Source: Oceanibacterium hippocampi
GTDB lineage: Bacteria > Pseudomonadota > Alphaproteobacteria > Sneathiellales > Sneathiellaceae
Assembly: GCF_900172325.1 (NCBI RefSeq)
Contig: NZ_FWFR01000001.1
Span: 310,001 to 374,000 of the forward strand
Direction of reading: 5' to 3'
DNA length: 64,000 bases
Shown here: in pieces, positions 51,524 to 61,779 of the stretch
How positions within the stretch are numbered: the first letter of the stretch is position 1
Layout of the letters: the number at the start of each line of letters is the position of its first letter
Translations under genes and position numbers: made by a program
The notes under the pieces: model-generated
The model's database searches: none
Told to the model about the DNA's origin: nothing
What the model saw: the letters and a program-made list of their open reading frames with translations, nothing else

Positions 51524-51551
51524 ATAATACGCATCCGGTTGCCGATTGCAA
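51524..51551 (-). promoter_or_regulatory. Promoter of tRNA-Gly
   Basis: On the minus strand TTGCAA (51551-51546) and TATTAT (51529-51524) are 16 bases apart, matching the vegetative consensus at four and five of six positions. The predicted start is about 36 bases before the mature tRNA. Confidence 0.62.
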
Positions 51552-51576
51552 TAGTTCTGTTTGGGTTTTTCCCCGC

Positions 51577-51693
51577 CCTCCGGAGGCCGCGCTCCGAGCG
51601 CGAAGATTGCCAGCAAAGCCTTGGCTTTGCTATATCTTCCCGGTCTATCGCGCCCGTCGGGCACGAATTGAGGGGCGCCCCTGCAGGCGCCCC
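51577..51693 (+). other. Run of consecutive inverted repeats upstream of the ProX-type gene
   Basis: Within 117 bases at least five self-complementary elements follow one another: CCTCCGGAGG (51577-51586); GCGCT/AGCGC (51589-51601); a 9-bp perfect stem AGCAAAGCC/GGCTTTGCT (51612-51620, 51623-51631) extended outward by GAAGAT/ATCTTC (51602-51607, 51634-51639); GCCC/GGGC (51652-51655, 51659-51662); and GGGGCGCC/GGCGCCCC (51672-51679, 51686-51693). No open frame explains them. They could form a structured leader or an RNA of their own. Confidence 0.6.
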
Positions 51694-51728
51694 CGATGTT
51701 GTCGACGGCCGCCAAGGAAGAGTAGCGA

Positions 51729-52235
51729 ATGCACGCCACACCCGACGATCTCTTTCGACGCCTGGGCGAACTCGGGATCCCGGTGGAAACCCATCACCAC
51801 GCGCCGGTCTTCACCGTCGACGAGGCCCGGGCGCTCCGTGGCCAGCTCGACGGCGGTCATTGCAAGAGTCTGTTCCTGAAGGACAAGAAGGGCGCGCTCT
51901 TCCTTGTTGTCTGCCTGGAGGATGCCGGTGTCGACCTGAAGGCCCTGCGCCGGAAGATCGGCGCGGCGCAGCTCAGCTTCGGCAAGCCGGAACTGCTGAT
52001 GGAGATTCTCGGCGTGATTCCGGGCTCGGTCACGCCGTTCGCCCTGATGAACGATCGCGAGCGTCGGGTGACCGTGGTGCTGCAGTCGGAAATGCTCGCA
52101 CTTGAGCAGCTCAACTATCACCCGCTCGAGAACGACAAGACCACGCAGATCGCGTCCCGCGACCTGCTGCGATTCGTCAAGGCTTGCGGTCACGACCCGG
52201 TAATCGTGTCGATCGAACCGGACGTCGGCGACTAG
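51729..52235 (+). CDS. ProX/YbaK-type aminoacyl-tRNA deacylase
   Basis: The 168-residue product is a YbaK-domain editing protein of the free-standing ProX (PrdX, ProXp-ala) kind, which removes wrong amino acids such as alanine from tRNA-Pro. The domain blocks HAPVFTVDEARAL, GGHCKSLFLKDKKGALFLVV (with the conserved lysine), LMEILGVIPGSVTPFALMND and FHPLENDKT-like YHPLENDKTTQI are in order. The leader is the hairpin-rich region 51577-51693. Confidence 0.9.
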   Translation: MHATPDDLFRRLGELGIPVETHHHAPVFTVDEARALRGQLDGGHCKSLFLKDKKGALFLVVCLEDAGVDLKALRRKIGAAQLSFGKPELLMEILGVIPGSVTPFALMNDRERRVTVVLQSEMLALEQLNYHPLENDKTTQIASRDLLRFVKACGHDPVIVSIEPDVGD

Positions 52236-52348
52236 GACCTGGCGCCGGATCGCACTCGGCGATCACTTGGCAATCGCCGCGATGTGACCCATCTATCTGC
52301 CGGGGGGCGTCGCGGATCTGAAACCGGCACAACGCGACAGAATGGACG

Positions 52349-53257
52349 ATGGAAAATTTGATCGGACAACAGGCGTCGAACGCCACGGATCTCGTCAAGA
52401 ACGGCGACATGCAGAGCTTCATGGCCGACGTCGTTGAAGCCAGCAACGATGTCACGGTACTCGTCGATTTCTACTCGAACGCATCGCCTGCGAGCGGACA
52501 GCTTTCGGCGCTTCTCGAGAAGGTGGTGCGTCAGGCCGGCGGCGTGGTCAGGCTCGTCCGCATGGAGTTCGAGCGCAATGGCCCGCTGGTCCAGCAACTC
52601 CGTCTGCAGAGTGTCCCGGCCGTCCTCGCCTTTCGCAACGGGCAGCCGGTCGACGGCTTTCTCGGGCCGCTGCCCGAAGCGCAGCTGAAGCAGTTCATCG
52701 GCCATGTTGCCGGCGCCCAGATCGGCCCGTCCGAAGCGGAAGAGGCGCTCGCGATCGGATCGGAGGCGCTGGAGGCGGGCAATCTCGAGCAGGCGATCAT
52801 GGCCTTCTCGCAAGCCGTTCATCATGAACCCGACAATGTCGAGGCGATCGGTGGGCTCGCCCGGGCGCAGGTGCTGGCGGGCGATCTGGATGGCGCCAGG
52901 GAACTGCTCGACAGCCTCGAGACGGCGCTGGCGGAACAGACCGCGATCAAGGGCGCCCGGTCGGCGCTCACCCTCGCCGAACAGGCCGCCAATGCACCTG
53001 ACACGGCGCCGCTGCTCGCGACCCTCGAACAGAATCCCGCCGATCATGGGACCCGCTTCGAGCTTGCCAAGGCACTCATCGCCGGTGGCCGTACCGAAGA
53101 AGGCGCCGAGGAGCTGCTTGAGATCATGCGCCGCGACCGGGCATGGAACGACGAGGCCGCGCGGAAGGAACTGCTGACGCTGTTCGAGGCGATCGGGCTC
53201 ACCCATCCGCTCACCATCACGCTCCGCCGGAAGCTCTCCTCACTCCTGTTCGCATGA
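52349..53257 (+). CDS. Thioredoxin-TPR protein lacking both active-site cysteines (YbbN/CnoX-like)
   Basis: The 302-residue protein has an N-terminal thioredoxin fold (about 22-115) and TPR helices (about 125-300), the architecture of YbbN/CnoX, a holdase that works with GroEL and DnaK in E. coli. VLVDFYSNASPASGQL stands where thioredoxin has FWAPWCGPCKQL: both cysteines are serine (S46, S49), and the whole protein has no cysteine. The cis-proline is kept (SVPAVLAF, P90). It cannot act as a disulfide reductase, so a purely chaperone role is likely. Its stop overlaps the start of the LON-domain gene. Confidence 0.88.
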   Translation: MENLIGQQASNATDLVKNGDMQSFMADVVEASNDVTVLVDFYSNASPASGQLSALLEKVVRQAGGVVRLVRMEFERNGPLVQQLRLQSVPAVLAFRNGQPVDGFLGPLPEAQLKQFIGHVAGAQIGPSEAEEALAIGSEALEAGNLEQAIMAFSQAVHHEPDNVEAIGGLARAQVLAGDLDGARELLDSLETALAEQTAIKGARSALTLAEQAANAPDTAPLLATLEQNPADHGTRFELAKALIAGGRTEEGAEELLEIMRRDRAWNDEAARKELLTLFEAIGLTHPLTITLRRKLSSLLFA

Positions 53258-53916
53258 GCGCCGGCGGCCAGACATCGGGCCTCGATGACCTGCCGCGGAT
53301 CCTGCCGCTGTTTCCGCTCGAAGGCGCGCTGCTGCTGCCCCGCGGCCGCCTGCCGTTGCATATCTTCGAACCCCGTTATCGCGCGATGACGCAAAGCGCG
53401 GTCGCCGCCGCGGGCATGATCGGCATGATACAGCCGCGCGCAGGTGATGCATCGGGCGCCGCACCGGCGCTCTACGGGGTCGGTTGCGCCGGCAAGATAA
53501 GCGATCTGACCGAGACTCCTGACGGTCGCTACTATTTTACCCTCGACGGTCTCTGCCGGTTCGAGATCGAGGAAGAGCTGGAGAGCAGCGAGCCGTTCCG
53601 GACCGCGCGGGTCAGCTACAAGCGCTATCTCGGCGACCTGTCCGGCGAGACCGGCGGCGAACCGATCCGCGACGCGCTCGTGCAGGCGCTGCGCGCTTAC
53701 CTGGACCTGCGCGCGATCCCGGCCGACTGGCAGGCGATCGAGCGGATGGAGCCGGCGCTCCTGGTCAACACGCTGGCGATGATCTGCCCGTTCGCGCCGA
53801 ATGAGAAACAGGCCCTGCTCGAGGCCCCTGAGGTCCGGGCCCGCGCGGAACTGATGGTCACATTGATGGAAATGGCCGTACTTGCCGCGAACCGGCAGGG
53901 CGGGGCGATCCAGTAG
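53254..53916 (+). CDS. LON substrate-binding domain protein
   Basis: The 220-residue product is a stand-alone LON N-terminal (PUA-like) domain without the AAA+ or protease parts of Lon. The family opening LPRILPLFPLEGALLLPRGR and the block LPLHIFEPRYRAMTQ are clear, as is RYYFTLDGLCRFEI. Its ATG overlaps the stop of the thioredoxin-TPR gene (ATGA), so the two are co-translated. A role in recognising damaged or unfolded proteins is inference from the domain and the partner. Confidence 0.92.
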   Translation: MSAGGQTSGLDDLPRILPLFPLEGALLLPRGRLPLHIFEPRYRAMTQSAVAAAGMIGMIQPRAGDASGAAPALYGVGCAGKISDLTETPDGRYYFTLDGLCRFEIEEELESSEPFRTARVSYKRYLGDLSGETGGEPIRDALVQALRAYLDLRAIPADWQAIERMEPALLVNTLAMICPFAPNEKQALLEAPEVRARAELMVTLMEMAVLAANRQGGAIQ

Positions 53917-53955
53917 CCCCGGGCGGCGACGGGACGACGGGAGCAAGGAACGGAC

Positions 53956-54159
53956 ATGAGTGCGAACAAGACGACGACGATCGACCGCAAGCTGCTGGAA
54001 ATCCTGGTTTGCCCGCTGACCAAGGGACCGCTCGTCTACGACGCGGAGAACCAGGAGCTGGTCAGCCGGCAGGCGCATCTCGCCTACCCGATCCGCGACG
54101 GCATCCCGATCATGCTGGTCGACGAGGCGCGTGCCCTCGACGAGACGACCGGCCAATGA
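53956..54159 (+). CDS. Trm112-like UPF0434 protein
   Basis: The 67-residue protein matches the Trm112/YcaR family: [20 protein letters not shown] at the front and [19 protein letters not shown] at the end. Eukaryotic Trm112 activates several methyltransferases; bacterial partners are mostly unknown. Only one of the zinc-type cysteines remains, which is usual in the alphaproteobacterial form. Its stop overlaps the next start. Confidence 0.94.
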   Translation: MSANKTTTIDRKLLEILVCPLTKGPLVYDAENQELVSRQAHLAYPIRDGIPIMLVDEARALDETTGQ

Positions 54160-54542
54160 GCGGGGAAAGCTACGACGAGGCCGGGCGTCCCGCGCCCGTC
54201 GAGATCCGGCTGCGCCAGGCCGAACGGATCCTCGATGTCGAATATGGCAACGGGCACCGTTTCAGCCTGCCGGCCGAACTGCTGCGGGTCGAAAGCCCCT
54301 CGGCCGAGGTTCAGGGCCATTCGCCGACCCAGAAGGTGCTGATCTCGGGACGCCGCCATGTCGGGATCATGGGCGTCGAGGCGGTCGGAAACTACGCCGT
54401 CCGGCTGCGCTTCGACGACCTGCACGACACCGGGATCTATTCCTGGGCCTATCTCTACCATCTAGGGATCAACCAGGAAGAGATCTGGCAGCGCTATCTC
54501 GACGCGCTCGCCGCGGCCGGCAGGACCCGCGATCCGGACTGA
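54156..54542 (+). CDS. DUF971 protein (gamma-butyrobetaine hydroxylase-like N-terminal domain)
   Basis: The 128-residue protein is a DUF971 domain. The typical order [60 protein letters not shown] and YLYHLG is intact. Homologous domains precede the oxygenase part of gamma-butyrobetaine hydroxylase, and free-standing ones have been linked to iron-sulfur handling. The ATG overlaps the Trm112-like stop (ATGA). It ends 19 bases before the convergent hydroxylase gene. Confidence 0.92.
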   Translation: MSGESYDEAGRPAPVEIRLRQAERILDVEYGNGHRFSLPAELLRVESPSAEVQGHSPTQKVLISGRRHVGIMGVEAVGNYAVRLRFDDLHDTGIYSWAYLYHLGINQEEIWQRYLDALAAAGRTRDPD

Positions 54543-54561
54543 CGCCGCTCCTTTCAGGGCA

Positions 54562-55809
54562 TCATAACGGCGCGCCGGCGAGCAGGCGCGGCAGCTTGCC
54601 GACCGTCCCGCGCGCATGGCGCATGAAGAAGCGCTTGAGCGGCGGCAGCCTGTTGACGCCGGCCAGCCCGAGCGCCCGGGCCACGCGGAGCGGCGCAACA
54701 TCGTTGGAGAACAGCCGGTTGAGCGAGTCAGTCACCGCGAGCAGTACCATCGCATCGGTCCGGCGCCAGCGCTGGTAATCCTCCAGCACCTCGGGCCGGC
54801 CGATATCGAGGCCGAGCCGCCGGGCATCGACCAGGCATTCGGCAAGCGCGGCGACATCGCGCAGGCCGAGATTGAGGCCCTGGCCGGCAATCGGATGCAT
54901 GACATGGGCGGCGTCGCCAACCAGCGCCAGCCGCCTGTCGATGTAGCGGGCGGCATTCTGCAGTCCGAGCGGATAGCTCCAGCGCGGCCCGACGATTTCG
55001 AGGTCGCCCAGGTAATCGCCGAAGCGCGCCGCCATCTCGTCGAAGAAGGCCGCATCGTCGAGCGCCATGATCGCCGGCGCCAGCGCCGCCTTCTCGGTCC
55101 AGACCAGCGATGAACGGTTGCCGGACAACGGCAGGATCGCGAAAGGACCGGCCGGCAGGAAGCGTTCCTGGGCAACCCCGCCGTGCGACAGTTCGTGGCG
55201 CACGGTGCAGACGATCCCGACCTGGTCGTAGGACCAGCCGCTGACCGGGATGCCGGCTGCTTCGCGGAGCGCCGAGTTCCGCCCCTCGGCTGCAACCACG
55301 AGGCGCGCCGTCACGGTTCGCCCTTCGTCCAGCCTTGCCCGGACGCCATCATCGTCGCGCACCGTATCGACAAGTTCGGCCGGGCGGAACTGGCGGAGCG
55401 ACGGCAGTTCCTCAGCGCGGCGGAACAGTGCCTCCCGCAGCCAGCGGTTCTCGACCATATGGCCGAACGGGCCTTCGCCCAGTTCGCGATTGTCGTAATG
55501 CAGGAACAGCGGCGATTCGCCGTCGGTCACCCGAATGTCCCGGATCGGCTCGGCATCCCGGACATGACGCCAGACGCCGATCGCCTCGAGCAGGCGCCAG
55601 GTCGCGAAGGCGATGGCAGACGCGCGGCCGTCGAATTCCGGGGCGACATGACGGGCTTCCGGATCGCGATCGACCAGCACGACCCGAAGACCCGCATCGG
55701 CAAGCGCGATAGCCAGACTCATGCCGACCAGTCCGCCGCCGGCGATCACGATGTCGGCGTCCGGCTCGGCCACCACCGCGGATGACTGGCGAGATGTTCC
55801 GTTGCTCAT
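54562..55809 (-). CDS. UbiH/UbiF/UbiL-family ubiquinone hydroxylase
   Basis: The 415-residue flavoprotein monooxygenase should hydroxylate the benzoquinone ring in ubiquinone synthesis. FAD motifs are present: ADIVIAGGGLVGMSLAIALA at the N-terminus, FDGRASAIAFATWRLLEAIG, and LVGDAAHVMHPIAGQGLNLGLRD near residue 290, which is the family signature. Which ring position it acts on cannot be decided. I start at the ATG at 55809 by alignment with the family; the frame continues to 55926 without conserved sequence, and no good ribosome-binding site is seen. Confidence 0.92.
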   Translation of the reverse strand: MSNGTSRQSSAVVAEPDADIVIAGGGLVGMSLAIALADAGLRVVLVDRDPEARHVAPEFDGRASAIAFATWRLLEAIGVWRHVRDAEPIRDIRVTDGESPLFLHYDNRELGEGPFGHMVENRWLREALFRRAEELPSLRQFRPAELVDTVRDDDGVRARLDEGRTVTARLVVAAEGRNSALREAAGIPVSGWSYDQVGIVCTVRHELSHGGVAQERFLPAGPFAILPLSGNRSSLVWTEKAALAPAIMALDDAAFFDEMAARFGDYLGDLEIVGPRWSYPLGLQNAARYIDRRLALVGDAAHVMHPIAGQGLNLGLRDVAALAECLVDARRLGLDIGRPEVLEDYQRWRRTDAMVLLAVTDSLNRLFSNDVAPLRVARALGLAGVNRLPPLKRFFMRHARGTVGKLPRLLAGAPL

Positions 55810-56468
<659 letters not shown>

Positions 56469-56487
56469 CATGCGGAGAGAATCAATC

Positions 56488-57804
56488 ATGCGCAAATCAC
56501 TGCTCGGAACGTCGGCGCTGGCCATCGCCCTGCTGACGGCCGGAACCGCTCACGCCGAGGTCTCGGAAGAAACCGCCTACATCCTCAACTCGTTCTCGTT
56601 CCTGGTGAACGGCGCCCTCGTGATGTGGATGGCGGCGGGCTTCGCGATGCTCGAATCCGGGCTCGTGCGGGCCAAGAACACGGCCACGATCTGCCTGAAG
56701 AACATCGCCCTCTACGCCCTCGCCGGCCTGATGTTCTACTTGGTCGGCTATACCCTGATGTATGGCATCGAGGAAGGCGGCTGGCTTGGCCCGATCTCGC
56801 TGTTCTGGGCGCCTGACGACAGCGCCGCGGCGGCCGGGAACTTCACCGAGGTCGGCTATTCCGCCTCGTCCGACTGGTTCTTCCAGATGGTCTTCGTCGC
56901 CACCGCCGCCTCGATCGTCTCGGGCACGCTGGCGGAGCGGATCAAGCTCTGGCCGTTCCTCGTCTTCGTGCTCGTGCTGACCGGCATCATCTACCCGATC
57001 CAGGGTTCCTGGGCCTGGGGCGCCGGCTGGCTCGACGCGATGGGCTTCTCCGACTATGCCGGCTCGACCCTGGTGCATTCGGTGGGCGGCTGGGCCGCGC
57101 TTGTCGGCGCCGTCATTCTCGGCGCGCGCAAGGGCAAGTACGGCGCGAACGGATCGGTCCATCCGATGCCCGGGTCGAATTTGCCGCTCGCCACGATCGG
57201 CACCTTCATCCTGTGGCTCGGCTGGTTCGGCTTCAACGGCGGCTCTGTGCTCTCGCTCGGCTCCGCCGCGGCGGTCATCGAGATGGCGAACGTCTTTGCC
57301 AACACCAACATGGCGGCAGCGGGCGGTGTCGTGGCGGCCATGCTGCTGACCCAGGTCCTCTACAAGAAGGTCGATCTGACGCTGGCGCTCAACGGCGCGA
57401 TCGGCGGCCTGGTCTCGATCACCGCCGGTCCGGCGGCGCCGACGATGGGCGTCGCGATCCTGATCGGTGCGATCGGCGGCCTGCTGGTCGTGCTCGCCGT
57501 CCCGCTGCTCGACAAGCTGAAGATCGACGACGTCGTCGGCGCCATCCCGGCCCATCTGGTTTGCGGTATCTGGGGCACCATGGCGGTGCCGATCAGCAAT
57601 GCCGAGACCAGCTTCGTGACCCAGTTCGTCGGCGTGGTCTCGGTCGGCGCCTTTGTCCTGGTCTGCTCGACCATCGTCTGGCTGGCGCTGAAGTACACCA
57701 TGGGTATCAGGGCATCGGAAGAGGACGAGGTCATGGGCCTCGACCGCGCCGAGCTTGGCCTCGAGGCCTATCCGGAGTTCGGCCAGGGCTCGCAGTCCTA
57801 CTGA
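56488..57804 (+). CDS. amtB: Ammonium transporter AmtB
   Basis: The 438-residue protein has a cleavable signal peptide (about 1-23, ending GTAHAEV) and eleven membrane helices. Both pore histidines are present, in STLVHSVGGWAALVGA and AIPAHLVCGIWGT, and the family signature lies in FGFNGGSVLSLGS. The C-terminal cytoplasmic tail ends GQGSQSY. It conducts ammonium/ammonia into the cell and is blocked by GlnK. GGAGAGA stands eight bases before the ATG, and a strong terminator follows. Confidence 0.98.
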   Translation: MRKSLLGTSALAIALLTAGTAHAEVSEETAYILNSFSFLVNGALVMWMAAGFAMLESGLVRAKNTATICLKNIALYALAGLMFYLVGYTLMYGIEEGGWLGPISLFWAPDDSAAAAGNFTEVGYSASSDWFFQMVFVATAASIVSGTLAERIKLWPFLVFVLVLTGIIYPIQGSWAWGAGWLDAMGFSDYAGSTLVHSVGGWAALVGAVILGARKGKYGANGSVHPMPGSNLPLATIGTFILWLGWFGFNGGSVLSLGSAAAVIEMANVFANTNMAAAGGVVAAMLLTQVLYKKVDLTLALNGAIGGLVSITAGPAAPTMGVAILIGAIGGLLVVLAVPLLDKLKIDDVVGAIPAHLVCGIWGTMAVPISNAETSFVTQFVGVVSVGAFVLVCSTIVWLALKYTMGIRASEEDEVMGLDRAELGLEAYPEFGQGSQSY

Positions 57805-57829
57805 TCCACCACTGGAAGGACGACCGAGA

Positions 57830-57860
57830 GGGCGGCCCGCGAGGGCCGCCCTTTTCGTTT
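57830..57860 (+). terminator. Rho-independent terminator of glnK-amtB
   Basis: A perfect 9-bp stem GGGCGGCCC/GGGCCGCCC with a GCGA tetraloop is followed by TTTTCGTTT. It ends the glnK-amtB unit 26 bases after the amtB stop. Confidence 0.92.
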
Positions 57861-58079
57861 CTCCGGCCCGCCGCCCGGCGCGGTCGACGCGACTCGGACC
57901 CCCACGATCTAGCGATCACTGCCCGCGACCGGGACAAGTTATGGTCCGATTCGACATTTGATTCAGGCACGGCGAACTTGTAAGACTTGCCCCGGATTCG
58001 TAGATTCGTTTGTGTTTTGTACTCATGGGCTGGTACGTGCAGCCGAATTCGTCCCGCCCCATCGCGAGATTGTCCGCCG

Positions 58080-59267
58080 ATGCTTAATCCGCGGCTCGAC
58101 CGCCTGACCGATTATCCGTTCCAGCGACTGCGGGATCTGCTCGACCCTCTGGCGCCGCCAAAGGGACTCGACCCGATCGCGATGACGATCGGCGAGCCGC
58201 GTCATCCGTTTCCCGGGTTCGTTCATGAGCTGCTCGCCGCGCACGGCGCGGAACTCGGCCGCTATCCGAACGTCCGCGGCACTGAGCCGCTGCTCGCCGC
58301 GATCGCCGGCTGGCTCGGCCGCCGCTACCGGCTGCCCGACGGCATGATCGACGCCGGGCGCATGATCGCGCCGCTGAACGGCAGCAAGGAGGGCCTGTAC
58401 ATGGCGGCGCAGGTGGTCGTGCCGCCGCCGGTCAACGGCCATGCGCCGCTGGTCGCCATGCCGAACCCGTTCTACCAGGTCTATTACGGCGCCGCGGTCA
58501 TGGCGGGCGCCGAGCCGCTGTTCCTGCCGGCCCGCGCCGAGACCGGCTTCCTGCCCGACCTCGACCGCCTGGACGAGACGACGCTGTCGCGGCTTGCCGC
58601 GCTCTATATCTGCACGCCGGGCAATCCCCAGGGCACGGTCGCCGACGCTGCCTATCTGGGCCGCCTCATCGATCTGGCCCGGGCGCACGATTTCGCGCTC
58701 ATCGTCGACGAGTGCTACGCCGAGATCTACGACCGGGAACCGCCAACCGGCATCCTCGAGGTCTGCGCGACCAGGGGCGGCGACCTCACGAACGTGCTCG
58801 CCTTCCATTCGCTGTCCAAGCGCTCCAGTCTGCCGGGCCTGCGCTCGGGCTTCGCGGTCGGCGACCCGAAGATCGTCTCGGCCTTCATCCGGCTTCGAGA
58901 CTATGGCGGCGCGCCCTCGTCGCTGCCGACCTACGCGGCCGCCGCGGCGCTCTGGAATGACGAGGCCCACGTGGTCGAGAACCGGGCCCGCTATGTCGCC
59001 AAGATCGACCTCGCCGAAAGCATCCTCGGCAACCGTTTCGGCTTCTACCGGCCGCCCGGCGGCTTCTTTCTCTGGCTCGATGTCGGCGACGGCGAGGTCG
59101 CGGCGCGGCGGCTCTGGCAAGAAGCGGCGTTGCGCGTCCTGCCGGGCGCCTATCTGAGCCGCGACGGCGCAGACGGCAACCCGGGCCAGGCCTATATCCG
59201 CGTCGCGCTGGTCGATGCCCCTCCCCTGCTTCGCGACGGCCTCGGCCGGATCGCGGACATTCTTTAG
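58080..59267 (+). CDS. dapC: Class I/II aminotransferase, probable succinyldiaminopimelate transaminase
   Basis: The 395-residue PLP enzyme has the DapC-type features [52 protein letters not shown] and the PLP lysine in [16 protein letters not shown]. DapC forms N-succinyl-LL-diaminopimelate in lysine and peptidoglycan synthesis. A different amino-acid specificity cannot be excluded. The ATG at 58080 gives family length; the 31-codon open extension upstream is not conserved. ftsK follows after 13 bases. Confidence 0.85.
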   Translation: MLNPRLDRLTDYPFQRLRDLLDPLAPPKGLDPIAMTIGEPRHPFPGFVHELLAAHGAELGRYPNVRGTEPLLAAIAGWLGRRYRLPDGMIDAGRMIAPLNGSKEGLYMAAQVVVPPPVNGHAPLVAMPNPFYQVYYGAAVMAGAEPLFLPARAETGFLPDLDRLDETTLSRLAALYICTPGNPQGTVADAAYLGRLIDLARAHDFALIVDECYAEIYDREPPTGILEVCATRGGDLTNVLAFHSLSKRSSLPGLRSGFAVGDPKIVSAFIRLRDYGGAPSSLPTYAAAAALWNDEAHVVENRARYVAKIDLAESILGNRFGFYRPPGGFFLWLDVGDGEVAARRLWQEAALRVLPGAYLSRDGADGNPGQAYIRVALVDAPPLLRDGLGRIADIL

Positions 59268-59280
59268 GCCGGAGATCACA

Positions 59281-61710
59281 ATGGCCGAACGAGCGAGCGC
59301 CTCCCGATCCCTCTCCTTCCTGCCGGAAGGGGCGCCGGAATTCATCCGTCGGCGCGCCATCGAGGGTGCCGGCCTGCTGGTTTTCACGCTCGCCATGCTG
59401 CTCGCCGTCGCGCTGCTGACCTACGACCCGGCCGACCCGAGCACCAACAACGCGACGGTGGGAACGGTTACCAACGCACTCGGACCCTGGGGCGCCAACA
59501 CCGCCGACCTGATGATGCAGTGGCTCGGGCTCGCCGCCTTCGTGCCGGTCGCGCTCGGCGTCGCCTGGAGCTGGCGCCTGGTGCGCCATCATCGGCTTTC
59601 CTGGGGCTGGCTGCATGTCGCCTTCGTGCCGATGGCGCTGATCCTCGTCTCCGGCTTCGCGGCCTCGGTTCCGGTACCGGCCGACTGGCCGCTCGGGGTC
59701 AGCTTCGGCGGCGTTCTCGGCGATAGCATCTTCACCTGGCTGGTGCCGCTCAGCGAGGCGATCGGCCTGCGCCCGCCGAACTGGGTGTTCAGTCTCGTGC
59801 TCGGTGGCGCCTCGCTGATCTTCCTGTATTTCTCGTTCGGGGTGAGCGTCGGCGAATGGCGGGCGGTCGGCCGCGGCCTGCGCTGGCTGGCAAGCCCACT
59901 GTCACGTCGCGCCGGACGTGCCGCTGGCGAGGCCGGCCAGTCGATCCGCGCCTCGCTGACCGCCGGCGCCCAGCGCTTCGGCCGCCGCAAGGAGCCTTCG
60001 CTCAAGGCCGAGCGCCGCCGCGCCGCGCCGCGGGTTACCCCGGAACGGTCCCGCGAGACCGAGCCGGCCCAGGTGCCCGAGCGGCGGGGCCCGAAGGTTG
60101 AGCCGCAGATCGAACGGCGCCCGACCACCAAACCCGGACGTCGCGCCGCCGCCGAACGCCAGCCAGACCTCGATCTCGGGCCGGCCGACGGCCTGCGCCT
60201 GCCGACCCTCGACCTGCTCGACATGCCGCCGTCGACCGGCAATCGCGGCGAGAAGCTCAGCGAGGAAGCGCTGCAGCAGAATGCCCGGCTGCTCGAGGGC
60301 GTGCTCGACGATTACGGCGTTCGCGGCGATATCGTGAAGGTCCGCCCCGGCCCGGTGGTGACGCTTTACGAGCTCGAACCGGCGCCCGGCGTGAAGACCT
60401 CGCGCGTGATCGGCCTGGCCGACGACATCGCCCGCTCGATGAGCGCGATCTCGGCCCGCATCGCGGTCATTCCGGGGCGGAACGCGATCGGCATCGAGCT
60501 GCCGAACCAGAGCCGCGAGACCGTCTATCTTCGCGAGCTGCTCGCCACCTCGACCTTCGAATCCTCGAAAACCAAGCTCACGCTGGCGCTCGGCAAGGAT
60601 ATCGGCGGCGGCCCGGTTGTCGCCGATCTCGCGCGGATGCCCCATCTGCTCGTCGCCGGCACCACAGGCTCGGGCAAGTCGGTCGCGATCAACACCATGA
60701 TCCTGTCGCTGCTCTACCGGCTCGCGCCCGAGCAGTGCCGCTTCATCATGGTCGATCCGAAGATGCTCGAGCTTTCCGTCTATGATGGCATTCCCCATCT
60801 GCTCGCCCCGGTCGTCACCGAGCCGGGCAAGGCGGTCGTGGCGCTCAAATGGACGGTCCGCGAGATGGAAGAGCGCTATCGCAAGATGGCGGAACTCGGC
60901 GTCCGCAACATCGACGGCTACAACCAGCGGGTCCTGGAGGCGGTCGCCAAGAACGAGGAACTGACGCGCACCGTGCAGACCGGCTTCGACACCGAAACCG
61001 GCGAGCCGATCTTCGAGGAGCGTCCGCTCGACCGCGAGCCACTGCCGCTGATCGTGGTCATCGTCGACGAGATGGCCGACCTGATGATGGTCGCCGGCAA
61101 GGACATCGAAGCCGCCGTGCAGCGCCTCGCGCAAATGGCGCGGGCCTCGGGCATCCATCTGATCATGGCGACCCAGCGGCCGTCGGTCGATGTCATTACC
61201 GGCACCATCAAGGCGAATTTCCCGACCCGGATCTCGTTCCAGGTGACCTCGAAGATCGACAGCCGGACGGTGCTCGGCGAACAGGGCGCGGAACAGCTGC
61301 TCGGCCAGGGCGACATGCTCTACATGCCCGGCGCCGGCCGCATCACGCGTGTCCATGGTCCGTTCGTCTCGGACGAGGAAGTCGAGAAGGTCGTCGCCTT
61401 CCTGAAGGACCAGGGCGAACCGGAATATCTCGACGAGATCACCGCCGACGAGGAAGGCGGCGGCGGCTTCTCCGCCATGGACGGCGCGCCTGGCGGCGAG
61501 AAGGTGGACAGCTTCTACGACCAGGCGGTGGCGCTGGTCTGCCGCGAACGCAAGGCTTCGACCAGCTTCGTGCAGCGCCATTTCCAGATCGGCTACAATC
61601 GCGCCGCGCGGATCATCGAGCAGATGGAACGCGACGGCGTGATCAGCCAGGCCAACCATGTCGGCAAGCGCGAAGTGCTGGCCCGGGATATCGACGACCG
61701 CGCCACCTGA
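59281..61710 (+). CDS. ftsK: DNA translocase FtsK
   Basis: FtsK anchors at the division septum and pumps chromosomal DNA toward dif. The 809-residue protein has four to five N-terminal membrane helices (about 25-200), an Arg/Pro-rich linker (about 215-310), the RecA-like motor with Walker [13 protein letters not shown] (about 460) and Walker [13 protein letters not shown] (about 592), and a C-terminal gamma winged-helix domain ([20 protein letters not shown]). GGAG lies eight bases before the ATG. The linker is short compared with E. coli FtsK. Confidence 0.98.
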   Translation: MAERASASRSLSFLPEGAPEFIRRRAIEGAGLLVFTLAMLLAVALLTYDPADPSTNNATVGTVTNALGPWGANTADLMMQWLGLAAFVPVALGVAWSWRLVRHHRLSWGWLHVAFVPMALILVSGFAASVPVPADWPLGVSFGGVLGDSIFTWLVPLSEAIGLRPPNWVFSLVLGGASLIFLYFSFGVSVGEWRAVGRGLRWLASPLSRRAGRAAGEAGQSIRASLTAGAQRFGRRKEPSLKAERRRAAPRVTPERSRETEPAQVPERRGPKVEPQIERRPTTKPGRRAAAERQPDLDLGPADGLRLPTLDLLDMPPSTGNRGEKLSEEALQQNARLLEGVLDDYGVRGDIVKVRPGPVVTLYELEPAPGVKTSRVIGLADDIARSMSAISARIAVIPGRNAIGIELPNQSRETVYLRELLATSTFESSKTKLTLALGKDIGGGPVVADLARMPHLLVAGTTGSGKSVAINTMILSLLYRLAPEQCRFIMVDPKMLELSVYDGIPHLLAPVVTEPGKAVVALKWTVREMEERYRKMAELGVRNIDGYNQRVLEAVAKNEELTRTVQTGFDTETGEPIFEERPLDREPLPLIVVIVDEMADLMMVAGKDIEAAVQRLAQMARASGIHLIMATQRPSVDVITGTIKANFPTRISFQVTSKIDSRTVLGEQGAEQLLGQGDMLYMPGAGRITRVHGPFVSDEEVEKVVAFLKDQGEPEYLDEITADEEGGGGFSAMDGAPGGEKVDSFYDQAVALVCRERKASTSFVQRHFQIGYNRAARIIEQMERDGVISQANHVGKREVLARDIDDRAT

Positions 61711-61779
61711 CCACCGTCCCCGGGCGACGTGACGACTTCAGCGCTGGCCAAACCGCATCCGCATCCCTATGTGAGGCGA

